A stretch of DNA of 64,000 nucleotides from JBOHRN01 sp050732775. GTDB lineage: Bacteria; Gemmatimonadota; Gemmatimonadetes; Longimicrobiales; Longimicrobiaceae. Positions 50,677 to 57,791 of the stretch are shown one piece after another. A program made the position numbers and the translations under genes. The DNA lies in contig JBOHRN010000025.1 of the NCBI GenBank assembly GCA_050732775.1, forward strand, positions 17,854 to 81,853, read 5' to 3'. Positions within the stretch are counted from its first letter, which is position 1, and every line of letters starts with the position of its first letter. Below the pieces are notes generated by a model that had not been told where the DNA came from, ran no database searches, and saw only the letters and a program-made list of their open reading frames with translations.

Positions 50677-51092
50677 CTCTGAGCCCTCTTGACCAAGAGC
50701 CGGTAGGTGGCGAGCTGGGCGGGCGAGGGTTCGGGGGGGAGCCCAACCAGCAGGGCTGGCTCGCCGGCCTGCTCGGGGAGGTGTAGCACCATCCGGTCGC
50801 GGGGTGGGGTAGCGGTGTAGTTAGCCGCGCGGCCGTCCCGGTCGATCAGCACGGTGCGGCCTGGAGCGAGTAGCCCGGCCAGCCGGCGACCGTACTCGAG
50901 CCACTCTCCGAGCGGGTCCGAGTCGTCCCGGGCCACCGCCGGGGTGAGCCGGTCCCGGTAGTAGGCGCACGCTTCGTGGTACGCCCCGGGGTCCTTCTGC
51001 TTGAGGTCTTTGAGCAGCTCCCGGTAGTAGTCGCGCGGATCGCGCCCGCCGCTCTCCCCTAGCGCCCTTTCCAGGCGGTTCTCGGCGCTCAC
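50673..51092 (-). CDS. Conserved-looking protein of unknown function in the rho operon
   Basis: 139 aa; no family recognised. The N-terminal half is helical and charged (PRDYYRELLKDLKQKDPGAYHEACAYYRD), the C-terminal half looks beta-rich (RTVLIDRDGRAANYTATPPRDRMVLHL). It is bounded by GTGA overlaps with rho upstream and the chelatase fusion downstream, so its synthesis is coupled to both. No signal peptide, membrane helix or cysteine cluster. A role in the chelatase reaction or tetrapyrrole delivery is possible only from context. Confidence 0.7.
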   Translation of the reverse strand: MSAENRLERALGESGGRDPRDYYRELLKDLKQKDPGAYHEACAYYRDRLTPAVARDDSDPLGEWLEYGRRLAGLLAPGRTVLIDRDGRAANYTATPPRDRMVLHLPEQAGEPALLVGLPPEPSPAQLATYRLLVKRAQR

Positions 51093-52342
51093 CCCCCCTT
51101 GGCCATCGAAGCCAGGAATTCGGCGTTGTTCTCGGTCTTTTGCATGCGCTTGAGGAGAAACTCGATCGCCTCGGCCGCGGGCATGTCCGAGAGAAAGTTA
51201 CGCAGCAGGTACACCCGGCTCAGCTCGGTCTCGTCCAGGAGCAGGTCTTCGCGCCGGGTGCCGGTCCGGTTGATGTCGATGGCGGGGAAGATGCGCTTGT
51301 CCGAGATGCCCCGGTCGAGTACCAGCTCCATGTTGCCGGTCCCCTTGAACTCCTCGAAAATGACTTCGTCCATGCGGCTGCCGGTCTCTACCAGGGAGGT
51401 GGCCACGATGGTGAACGAGCCCCCATCTTCGATGTTGCGGGCCGCTCCGAAGAACCTCTTGGGCTTGTGCAAGGCGTTGGCGTCGACCCCGCCCGAGAGG
51501 ATTTTTCCGGAGTGGGGCACCACCACGTTGTAGGCGCGCGCCAGGCGGGTGATGGAGTCGAGCAGCACCACCACGTCCTTGCCGTGCTCCACCAGCCGCT
51601 TGGCCTTCTCGAGCACCATCTCGGCGACCTGGGTATGGCGGTCGGCGGGCTCGTCAAAGGTGGACGAGATTACCTCGGCGTCTACGTTCTCCTCCATGTC
51701 GGTGACCTCCTCGGGCCGCTCGTCGATGAGCAGCACTATGAGGTGCACGTCGGGGTGGTTCTCGTTAATGGCGTTGGCGATCTTCTGCAGGAGGATGGTC
51801 TTGCCGGCCTTGGGTGGCGCCACGATGAGCCCGCGCTGCCCCATGCCTAGCGGTGAGAGGAGGTCCATCACCCGCATGGACAGGTCTCCGTTTTTCCGCT
51901 CCAGGTGCAGCCGTTGGTCGGGGTAGCGAGGGCGCAGATTATCGAAGGCGATGCGGTGTTTGGCTTTGTCGGGCTCGTCCCCGTTCACCGCCTCGACTTT
52001 GAGCAGCGCCAGGTACCGCTCACCCTCCTTGGGGGGCCGCACCTGTCCGAGCACGGTGTCTCCGGTGCGCAGGTCGAAACGTTTGATCTGGCTGGGGGAG
52101 ACGTAGATGTCGTCCGGGCCGTACAGGTAGTTCCAGTCCTGGGAGCGGAGGAAGCCGTACCCCTCGGAGAGGACCTCCAGTACGCCCTCGCCCTGCAGCG
52201 CCACCTCGGAGTCGAGGAGGTTCTGCTCGATGCGAAAGATGAGGTCTTGCTTCCGGAGCCCCGAGTAGTTGGAGATGTTCAGACCCTCGGCCATGTCATG
52301 AAGTTCGGCGATGTTCTTGGAGCGTATGGCTGTGATGTGCAC
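51089..52342 (-). CDS. rho: Transcription termination factor Rho
   Basis: This hexameric RNA helicase ends transcripts. The N-terminal Rho domain (about 1-45) is followed by the RNA-binding cold-shock-like domain (about 50-125) with GVLEVLSEGYGFLRS. The ATPase P-loop is APPKAGKT (175-182). Further blocks are LLIDERPEEVTDMEE, SSTFDEPADRHTQVAEMVLEKAKRLVEHGKDVVVLLDSITRLARAYN and SLVETGSRMDEVIFEEFKGTGN. 417 aa, normal. A GTG start with GGAGAG upstream. A promoter (52536-52508) leaves a leader of about 160 nt that may allow autoregulation, as known for rho elsewhere. Unusually coupled to a chelatase operon. Confidence 0.97.
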   Translation of the reverse strand: MHITAIRSKNIAELHDMAEGLNISNYSGLRKQDLIFRIEQNLLDSEVALQGEGVLEVLSEGYGFLRSQDWNYLYGPDDIYVSPSQIKRFDLRTGDTVLGQVRPPKEGERYLALLKVEAVNGDEPDKAKHRIAFDNLRPRYPDQRLHLERKNGDLSMRVMDLLSPLGMGQRGLIVAPPKAGKTILLQKIANAINENHPDVHLIVLLIDERPEEVTDMEENVDAEVISSTFDEPADRHTQVAEMVLEKAKRLVEHGKDVVVLLDSITRLARAYNVVVPHSGKILSGGVDANALHKPKRFFGAARNIEDGGSFTIVATSLVETGSRMDEVIFEEFKGTGNMELVLDRGISDKRIFPAIDINRTGTRREDLLLDETELSRVYLLRNFLSDMPAAEAIEFLLKRMQKTENNAEFLASMAKGG

Positions 52343-52507
52343 TCGATCTCTCCGGAGGGTGGGTTCGTGACGGCCCTTGGGGCGGGCGCCGCCGGTTCGT
52401 GCTGGAACGGTTGAAAGAAAGGCGAACGGGTAAAAGCGGGAAAAAGGGTCCGCGGAAGGAACGTGCTGGTGCTACGTTCGGGAATGTGATTTTGCGGTCC
52501 GGGTAGC

Positions 52508-52536
52508 AATATAACGCGGGAGCCCCGGGCCGTCAA
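52508..52536 (-). promoter_or_regulatory. Strong promoter of the rho operon
   Basis: On the minus strand TTGACG (52536-52531), a 17-bp spacer and TATATT (52513-52508). The predicted start near 52501 gives a leader of about 160 nt before the rho GTG, one of the longest leaders readable in the window. This is among the best promoters here. Confidence 0.7.
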
Positions 52537-52556
52537 GCCACCACCTGGCAAGTCGC

Positions 52557-52585
52557 TTGACAGCGCGCGGGGCGGTGGGAAAGAT
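52557..52585 (+). promoter_or_regulatory. Promoter of the histidine kinase gene
   Basis: TTGACA (52557-52562), 17-bp spacer, AAAGAT (52580-52585). The predicted start falls within a base or two of the GTG at 52592, so the transcript may be leaderless. It is back to back with the rho promoter. Confidence 0.5.
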
Positions 52586-52591
52586 TGCCTG

Positions 52592-53428
52592 GTGATCTTC
52601 TCCCTCCTCCTGCAAAGAGCTGGTCCGGACCCCAGGTTCCTTTTTTTCGTCAACCTTGCCGTGCTGGCGGGGGTAATCGTCTTCTCGGTGGGCATCATCT
52701 CGCTGATCCTGGCCCGCTCTTACCGGCGCAGGGTAGAGGAGGAGAAGATGGCGGCGGTGGGCAACGCCACGGCCCGCATCCTCCACCAGATCAAGAACCC
52801 GCTCCAGAGCGTGGTGCTCCACGCCGAACTCCTACACGACCAGCGCAGTTCGGCCACCGATGAGGCGAAGCGGGAGATCCGGGACGCCATCCTGAGCGAG
52901 TCCGAGCGCTTGGTGACCATGCTGGCCGAGCTCTCGGAGTACGTATCGGGCACCGCCAGGCAACTCTCCAGCGAGCCCTTTCCCTTGCACGCCCTGGTGA
53001 GCGAAGTGGTCCACCAGGAGGAGGTCGAGATGCGGGCCGAGGGGGTGGAGCTCAGCGCCACCCTCGAGGAGGTGGTGGTGCGCGGCGATCCGTACTACCT
53101 CCGCCAAGCCCTCGACAACCTGGTCCGTAACGCCCGCCAGATCCTCTCCGGGCGCCCCGACCCCCGGGTGACGATCCGCCTGGCCCGGAGCGGGCGCCAC
53201 GTCCGCGTCGAGGTAGAGGACAACGGCCCCGGCGTACCGCCCGGGCAGCTAGGCGAAATCTTTACCCCGTTCGTGTCGGGCAAGGGCGGAGGGATGGGGC
53301 TGGGGCTCCCCATCGCGCGCGAGATCGTGGAGAAGCACGGAGGACGGCTGGAGGCCAGCTCCCAGCTAGAGATCGGCACCACCTTTGTCATCTTGCTCCC
53401 CCTGGACTCGAACGCGGAGCCGGCGTGA
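52592..53428 (+). CDS. Membrane-anchored sensor histidine kinase
   Basis: One membrane helix near the N-terminus (about 17-41, FLFFVNLAVLAGVIVFSVGIISLILA) and no periplasmic sensor of note. The H-box is ATARILHQIKNPLQSVV with His65, followed by an N-box near 170 (RQALDNLVRNARQIL), DNGPGVPPG and GMGLGLPIAREIVEKHGG. A long charged helix (46-60) links membrane and kinase. It is short for the class (278 aa), resembling nitrogen-regulator/NtrB-like or light-sensing single-helix kinases. A response-regulator partner is not adjacent. Overlaps the next gene by GTGA. Confidence 0.9.
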   Translation: MIFSLLLQRAGPDPRFLFFVNLAVLAGVIVFSVGIISLILARSYRRRVEEEKMAAVGNATARILHQIKNPLQSVVLHAELLHDQRSSATDEAKREIRDAILSESERLVTMLAELSEYVSGTARQLSSEPFPLHALVSEVVHQEEVEMRAEGVELSATLEEVVVRGDPYYLRQALDNLVRNARQILSGRPDPRVTIRLARSGRHVRVEVEDNGPGVPPGQLGEIFTPFVSGKGGGMGLGLPIAREIVEKHGGRLEASSQLEIGTTFVILLPLDSNAEPA

Positions 53429-54324
53429 ACCTCCGCGGCGTTCTAGCCCCCGTCACCACTCCCTTTCACCCGGCCACCGGCGCCGCCGACCCGGACGCTC
53501 TCGGCCATAACCTGGCCAGGTGGCTGGAGTATCCGCTGGCCGGGGTGGTCCTCTTCGGTTCCAGCGGCGAGGGCCTCCTGCTCGACGACGAAGAGCGCCC
53601 CGCCCTCCTGGCCGCGGCCAGGAGGGCGCTCGGGCCGGACCGGCTGTTGCTGGCCGGAACCGGGGCCGAGTCTACCCGCCGGGCTATCTCCCTGGCGCAC
53701 GCCGCGGCCGCGGCCGGGGCCGATGCGGTCCTGGTTCACCCCCCCGCTTACTACCGGCCGCTGATGGACCACGCCGCCCTCTGCGACCACTTCACGGCCG
53801 TGGCCGACGCCTCGCCCGTGCCGCTGATCTTGTACCAGGTTCCCCCGGCGCTCGGCGGTATGCCCCTGGACCCCGCCTTGGTGGGTAAACTGTCCCGTCA
53901 CCGTAACCTCGCAGGGCTCAAAGACTCCTCCGGAGACCTGGAGGGGCTGCGTAGATTCGTGGAAGCCGCGGTCGGGGAGAGCTTCGCCGTGCTGGCGGGT
54001 AACGGTTCGGTGCTGCTGGATTCGCTGGAAGCCGGGGCCGCGGGCGGCGTCTTGGCGGTATCCCTCTTGGCGCCGGGAGAGTGCACGGAGCTTGTGCGCT
54101 TGTGGCGGGCGGGCGAAAGCGGGCCGGCGCGCGCACTCCAGGCCAAGCTAGCGGCCGTGCACCAGGGGGTGCCGGTCCGCTTCGGCGTGCCCGGTATCAA
54201 AGCCGCTCTCGACCTGCTCGGCTACCGGGGCGGCCCGCCCCGCCCCCCGCTCTTCCCCCTTTCGGACGCCGACCGTAACCAGCTCCGCCGGGTCTTGGCC
54301 GAAGCCGGCCTTGGGGAGCGTTGA
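53425..54324 (+). CDS. Dihydrodipicolinate synthase/N-acetylneuraminate lyase family aldolase
   Basis: This is a class I aldolase of the DapA family. Barrel motifs: FGSSGEGLLLDDEER at the substrate loop, Tyr137 in LILYQVPPALGG and the Schiff-base lysine Lys166 in NLAGLKDSSGD. Closing blocks are LLAGNGSVLLDSLEAGAAGGV and PGIKAALDLLGYRGG. The GTG start overlaps the kinase stop. Orthologues can act on pyruvate or hydroxyproline-derived or sugar-acid substrates; whether this is the lysine-pathway DapA is uncertain because GSSGE replaces GTTGE. Confidence 0.88.
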   Translation: MNLRGVLAPVTTPFHPATGAADPDALGHNLARWLEYPLAGVVLFGSSGEGLLLDDEERPALLAAARRALGPDRLLLAGTGAESTRRAISLAHAAAAAGADAVLVHPPAYYRPLMDHAALCDHFTAVADASPVPLILYQVPPALGGMPLDPALVGKLSRHRNLAGLKDSSGDLEGLRRFVEAAVGESFAVLAGNGSVLLDSLEAGAAGGVLAVSLLAPGECTELVRLWRAGESGPARALQAKLAAVHQGVPVRFGVPGIKAALDLLGYRGGPPRPPLFPLSDADRNQLRRVLAEAGLGER

Positions 54325-54388
54325 TCAGCTTTACCGCAGCCACTACTTTGCGCCACCTTTCACCCCCTCACGCCCTGGTCCTGGACCC

Positions 54389-55174
54389 ATGCCCGACTAC
54401 CGAAACCTCACGCTCGAAGTCGCCGGTGGCGTCGCCACCCTAGCCATCAACCGGCCCGGCAAGCTCAACGCCCTCAACCGGGAGACGGTCGGGGAGTTGG
54501 ATCTAGCCGTTCGCGAAGTCGCCGGGCGCGAAGACGTTCGCGGCGTCATCGTTACCGGCGCGGGCGATAAGGCGTTCGTGGCCGGGGCCGACATCAAAGA
54601 GCTGGCCAAGATGGGTCCTCTCGACGGTATCGAGACCAGTCGGCTCGGCCAGCGGGTATTCCGCGACATCGAGCTCTCGCGCAAGCCGTTCGTGGCGGCG
54701 GTGAACGGCTTCGCCTTGGGCGGCGGGTGCGAGCTGGCCCTGGCGTGCCACCTCAGGGTGGCATCGGAGCAGGCCAAGTTCGGACTTCCGGAGGTGGGGC
54801 TCGGCATTATACCCGGCTACGGCGGCACCGTCCGACTACCTCGGATCGTGGGCAAGGGGCGGGCCTTGGAGCTGATCCTGACCGGCGAAATGATAGGCGC
54901 GGAAGAGGCGTACCGCATAGGTCTCGCCAACCGGGTGGTGCCGCACGGTTCGCTGCAACAGGAGGCGCGCTCTCTCTTGGCAAAGGTGCTCAAGAACGGG
55001 CCCGTGGCCGTGGGGCTGGCCACCCTGGCGGTGACGCGGGGGATGGAGCTGTCGGTGGGCGACGCCCTAGCCGTGGAGTCGCACCTCTTCGGACTCCTGG
55101 CCGCTACTGGAGACATGCGAGAGGGGATGGGGGCCTTTCTGGCAAAGCGGGCGGCCGAGTTCAAGGGGAGCTAG
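54389..55174 (+). CDS. Enoyl-CoA hydratase/isomerase family protein
   Basis: A 261-aa crotonase-fold enzyme. The CoA-binding loop is VAGADIKELAKM. The acidic pair of active-site glutamates lies in GGGCELALACHLRVAS and FGLPEVGLGIIPGYGGTVRLPR, with the oxyanion-hole glycine. The usual ending LAKRAAEFKGS is present. The ATG at 54389 fits the family N-terminus; the longer frame begins inside the upstream gene. It starts 64 bp after the aldolase. Beta-oxidation or short-chain acyl-CoA hydration is the likely job. Confidence 0.92.
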   Translation: MPDYRNLTLEVAGGVATLAINRPGKLNALNRETVGELDLAVREVAGREDVRGVIVTGAGDKAFVAGADIKELAKMGPLDGIETSRLGQRVFRDIELSRKPFVAAVNGFALGGGCELALACHLRVASEQAKFGLPEVGLGIIPGYGGTVRLPRIVGKGRALELILTGEMIGAEEAYRIGLANRVVPHGSLQQEARSLLAKVLKNGPVAVGLATLAVTRGMELSVGDALAVESHLFGLLAATGDMREGMGAFLAKRAAEFKGS

Positions 55175-55260
55175 CGCCGAGACCGGTGTTCGAGCTCCTG
55201 GTCCGGCGGGGGCTTCGCGCGTAATTTGAACGGCACATACCCTTGGCCTAGGAGGCGCCC

Positions 55261-55821
55261 GTGGTAACTCTACCCGAATTGTGGCTCCCAATAGTAGTGT
55301 CTGCCGTGCTCGTCTTCGCGGCGAGCGCCGCCATCCACATGGCGCTTGGCTACCACCGCAACGACTTACGTGAGCTTCCCAATGAGGACGAGGTTGCGGA
55401 GGCGCTCCGACGCGGCGGCGCTAAACCCGGCGACTATGCAATGCCACACGCGGCCGGGATGGAAGCGATGAAGGACCCCTCGTACCTGGAGCGGTTGGCA
55501 AGAGGGCCCGTTGGGTTCCTCACGCTGGCAGCGGGTGGGCCGCCCTCGATGGGGAAGACCTTGATGCAGTGGTTTGTCTACTGTCTGGTGGTTACCGTTT
55601 TCGCGGCCTACGTGGTGGGCCGGGCGGTGGGGCCTGCGGCCCCGTTCTCGGAGGTCTTCCGCTTCTCGGCCACAGTGGCATTCGTAGGGTATGCGCTCGC
55701 GCTCTGGCAGGACTCGATCTGGTACAAGCGGGCGTGGAGCACCACCCTAAAGAACAGCTTCGACGGGGTCGTCTACGCTGCGCTCACCGGCACCGCCTTT
55801 GGATGGCTATGGGTAGGATAG
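55261..55821 (+). CDS. Conserved-looking membrane protein of unknown function
   Basis: A 186-aa protein with about four transmembrane helices (about 8-25, 100-120, 130-145, 165-185). Between helices 1 and 2 lies a soluble insertion with YHRNDLRELPNEDEVAEALRRGGAKPGDYAMPHAAGMEAMKDPSYLERL. No domain was recognised. The GTG has AGGAGG 5 bp upstream, an excellent site. It is flanked by enoyl-CoA hydratase and an ECF sigma factor; no functional tie is evident. Confidence 0.65.
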   Translation: MVTLPELWLPIVVSAVLVFAASAAIHMALGYHRNDLRELPNEDEVAEALRRGGAKPGDYAMPHAAGMEAMKDPSYLERLARGPVGFLTLAAGGPPSMGKTLMQWFVYCLVVTVFAAYVVGRAVGPAAPFSEVFRFSATVAFVGYALALWQDSIWYKRAWSTTLKNSFDGVVYAALTGTAFGWLWVG

Positions 55822-55892
55822 CCGGTCGGCGTTGATTTACACCTCCGCCGGGTAAACTGGCTCCGGCGCCAGGGGGATGGTACCTTTACCGC

Positions 55893-56474
55893 ATGGTTAC
55901 ACGCGCCGGAGAGCGTAGGGAGCGCTTCGCCGAGGAGGCGCTCCCCCACCTCGACGCCGTCTACCGCTTCGCTTTCCGGCTCTCCCGGGGAGACGGGGAC
56001 AGCGCCGGCGACCTCACCCAGGATACCTTTCTTCGAGCTTTCCGGGCTTGGGACAGCTACACCCCCGGAACCAACTGCCGCTCTTGGCTGTTTACCATCT
56101 GCCGGAACGTCTTCTTGCGGGCGGTGGAGAGGAAGAGGGAAGAACCGTCGAGCGGGCTGGCGGGCGACCCCGCCGCTAGCGCGGCGGAGACGGCCTTCGC
56201 GGGCCCGCCCGACCGGGGCCCGGAGCGGAACTTCTTCGACTCCTTCATCGATCCCGAGGTGCTGGCGGCCATCGACCGGCTACCCGACCAGTTCCGGGAG
56301 GCCGTGATCCTGCGCGATCTGGAAGACCTCTCTTACGCCCAGATAGCCGAGGTGACGGGGGCGCCGGTCGGCACCGTGCGGAGCCGGCTTTACCGCGGAC
56401 GCCAGCTCCTCCAGGAGGCGCTCCTCGACTACGCCACCGAGATGAATTACTTGCCCAATCGGGAAAGGAGATGA
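55893..56474 (+). CDS. ECF-subfamily RNA polymerase sigma factor
   Basis: 193 aa with region 2 (LDAVYRFAFRLSRGDGDSAGDLTQDTFLRAFRAWDSYTPGTNCRSWLFTICRNVFL) and region 4 (AAIDRLPDQFREAVILRDLEDLSYAQIAEVTGAPVGTVRSRLYRGRQLLQEAL). These are unmistakable ECF motifs. The stop overlaps the ATG of an anti-sigma factor gene (ATGA), so its activity is probably held by that partner until an unknown envelope or redox signal releases it. Confidence 0.95.
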   Translation: MVTRAGERRERFAEEALPHLDAVYRFAFRLSRGDGDSAGDLTQDTFLRAFRAWDSYTPGTNCRSWLFTICRNVFLRAVERKREEPSSGLAGDPAASAAETAFAGPPDRGPERNFFDSFIDPEVLAAIDRLPDQFREAVILRDLEDLSYAQIAEVTGAPVGTVRSRLYRGRQLLQEALLDYATEMNYLPNRERR

Positions 56475-56785
56475 TCCACGCCACCGACGTAGACTGCGCC
56501 CAAGTCATGGAAGAGCTGTGGGCATATCTGGACGGCGAACTCAGCGCCGACCGGATGGCCGAGATCGACGCCCACCTGGAGAAGTGCGCGCCCTGCTTTT
56601 CCGAGTACGACTTCCGGCACGCCTTCCTGACCTTCTTGCGCCGGAACCGGGAGGTGCCGGTCCCGGCGGGGCTACGCCGCGAGCTCTTTGAGCGCATCCT
56701 GGAGGTAGATAGTAATGGAAACGGCCACCGCCGGGTGGGCGTGCTAGACCGGATCAAGCGCATCTTCCCGCGCCCGCGATCATGA
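56471..56785 (+). CDS. Zinc-finger anti-sigma factor (zf-HC2 type)
   Basis: 104 aa with a ZAS/zf-HC2 zinc motif His35-x3-Cys39-x2-Cys42 in AEIDAHLEKCAPCFSEYDF, preceded by VDCAQVMEELWAYLDGELS. The gene follows the sigma factor by ATGA overlap. There is no membrane helix, so it is a cytoplasmic anti-sigma factor, probably redox- or metal-sensing. Its 3' end overlaps the convergent OsmC gene by 6 bp. Confidence 0.9.
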   Translation: MIHATDVDCAQVMEELWAYLDGELSADRMAEIDAHLEKCAPCFSEYDFRHAFLTFLRRNREVPVPAGLRRELFERILEVDSNGNGHRRVGVLDRIKRIFPRPRS

Positions 56786-57229
56786 TGGGCGCACAGTCAC
56801 CGACCACTCGACCGGGATGGCGGGGTCGAGTGATGCGGCCACCGAGCAGTACTTGGACAGGGAGAGCCAGACCGCCCGCTCCGCGTGCTTCGGTTCGGTG
56901 GGCGCGGTCACTTCAAAGTTCAGGCGCACCCTGGTAAGCCGGCGGGGGTGGTCGGGAGCCCTTTGGTAGCTTACCCGTACCGAGAGAGCCGTGGGCGGCT
57001 CCCGGCGTTTTTGCAAGATTTCCACCACATCGATGGCGGCGCACGAAGCGAGGCACGCCACCAAGGCCTGCACCGGCGAGGGCCGGGCGGAGCCGTCTCC
57101 GTCTAACTCCAAGGCGGGACCTCCGGGGGTGCCGCTTTGGTAGCGCATCTCCCCCTGCCAGCGAAGCTCCAGGGCGTGCCCCGGCGCGTTCCCGCCGCCG
57201 GAGCCAGACGCTACCTGTCTGCCGCTCAC
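56780..57229 (-). CDS. OsmC/Ohr family peroxiredoxin-like protein
   Basis: 149 aa with the OsmC fold: ALELRWQGEMRYQSG, PSPVQALVACLASCAAIDVVEILQKRRE (peroxidatic-type Cys in ACLASC) and LSLSKYCSVAASLDPAIPVEWSV (second Cys). The two-Cys pattern (Cys in helix and Cys near the end) supports thiol peroxidase or hydroperoxide detoxification. It is convergent with the anti-sigma gene, and its start is coupled (ATGA-type) to the small membrane protein upstream. Confidence 0.88.
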   Translation of the reverse strand: MSGRQVASGSGGGNAPGHALELRWQGEMRYQSGTPGGPALELDGDGSARPSPVQALVACLASCAAIDVVEILQKRREPPTALSVRVSYQRAPDHPRRLTRVRLNFEVTAPTEPKHAERAVWLSLSKYCSVAASLDPAIPVEWSVTVRPS

Positions 57230-57408
57230 CCGCCTTGCGGCGGATCGGGCTGCTTGGTCTTGCTGGTGGCCGAGATGATGCCGATGCCGATCAGGACGAT
57301 TACCCCGATGATGATGTAGATGTGGGGTACCCCCAGGTAAAACGCCAGCAGGGCGAGTCCGAGGATGAGGATGATGAACCCGATTACGTAAGTGGCGAAC
57401 GAGGACAT
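57226..57408 (-). CDS. Small two-helix membrane protein, 60 aa
   Basis: Two hydrophobic helices (YVIGFIILILGLALLAFYLGV and HIYIIIGVIVLIGIGII) with a short soluble tail (SATSKTKQPDPPQGG). It resembles the many small DUF-type membrane proteins found beside OsmC and redox genes, but no family name is certain. Its stop overlaps the OsmC start, so it leads that operon. A TATAAG element about 45 bp upstream of the ATG could be the -10. Confidence 0.6.
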   Translation of the reverse strand: MSSFATYVIGFIILILGLALLAFYLGVPHIYIIIGVIVLIGIGIISATSKTKQPDPPQGG

Positions 57409-57520
57409 GAAACCCTCCGGGATAGTGGAGACCAGCGGGCGAACGCCGTTATCTTATAGCTAGCACCCCCAGTCCGCCACACCGGCGCGGGGAGGTGGTG
57501 GCCGCACGGCGGCTCTCTCG

Positions 57521-57769
57521 TTACGGAGCCAGGTTGTAGCGGCGGGCCACCTGGTCGATGATCCGGTAGGCGACCCCGCGGCACGCCCCCGCCGCGTGGC
57601 CGGTACAGGTGAGGATGACTGCGGTCCGGTTCCAGTTGCAGCCGTCCCGGTCGGGCTCGGAGAGGGCAAAAACCGGCCCCGAAAACTCGCACCCGTCGCA
57701 GGCGCCGTGATTCAGGAGCTCGCGGTTGAGAGTCTCCAGGAGTTCGTCTTGCGAGACCGAACGTTTCAT
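57521..57769 (-). CDS. Cysteine-containing hypothetical protein, 82 aa
   Basis: 82 residues with five cysteines arranged CDGCEF, DGCNWN, LTCTG and ACRGV, which could bind a metal or iron-sulfur cluster. A helical N-terminus (MKRSVSQDELLETLNRELL) and C-terminal helix (YRIIDQVARRYNL) flank it. No family was recognised. It lies 22 bp upstream of the ALDH gene's stop on the same strand. Unknown function. Confidence 0.55.
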   Translation of the reverse strand: MKRSVSQDELLETLNRELLNHGACDGCEFSGPVFALSEPDRDGCNWNRTAVILTCTGHAAGACRGVAYRIIDQVARRYNLAP

Positions 57770-57791
57770 GGCTTGCTAGTCACCAGGCGGC

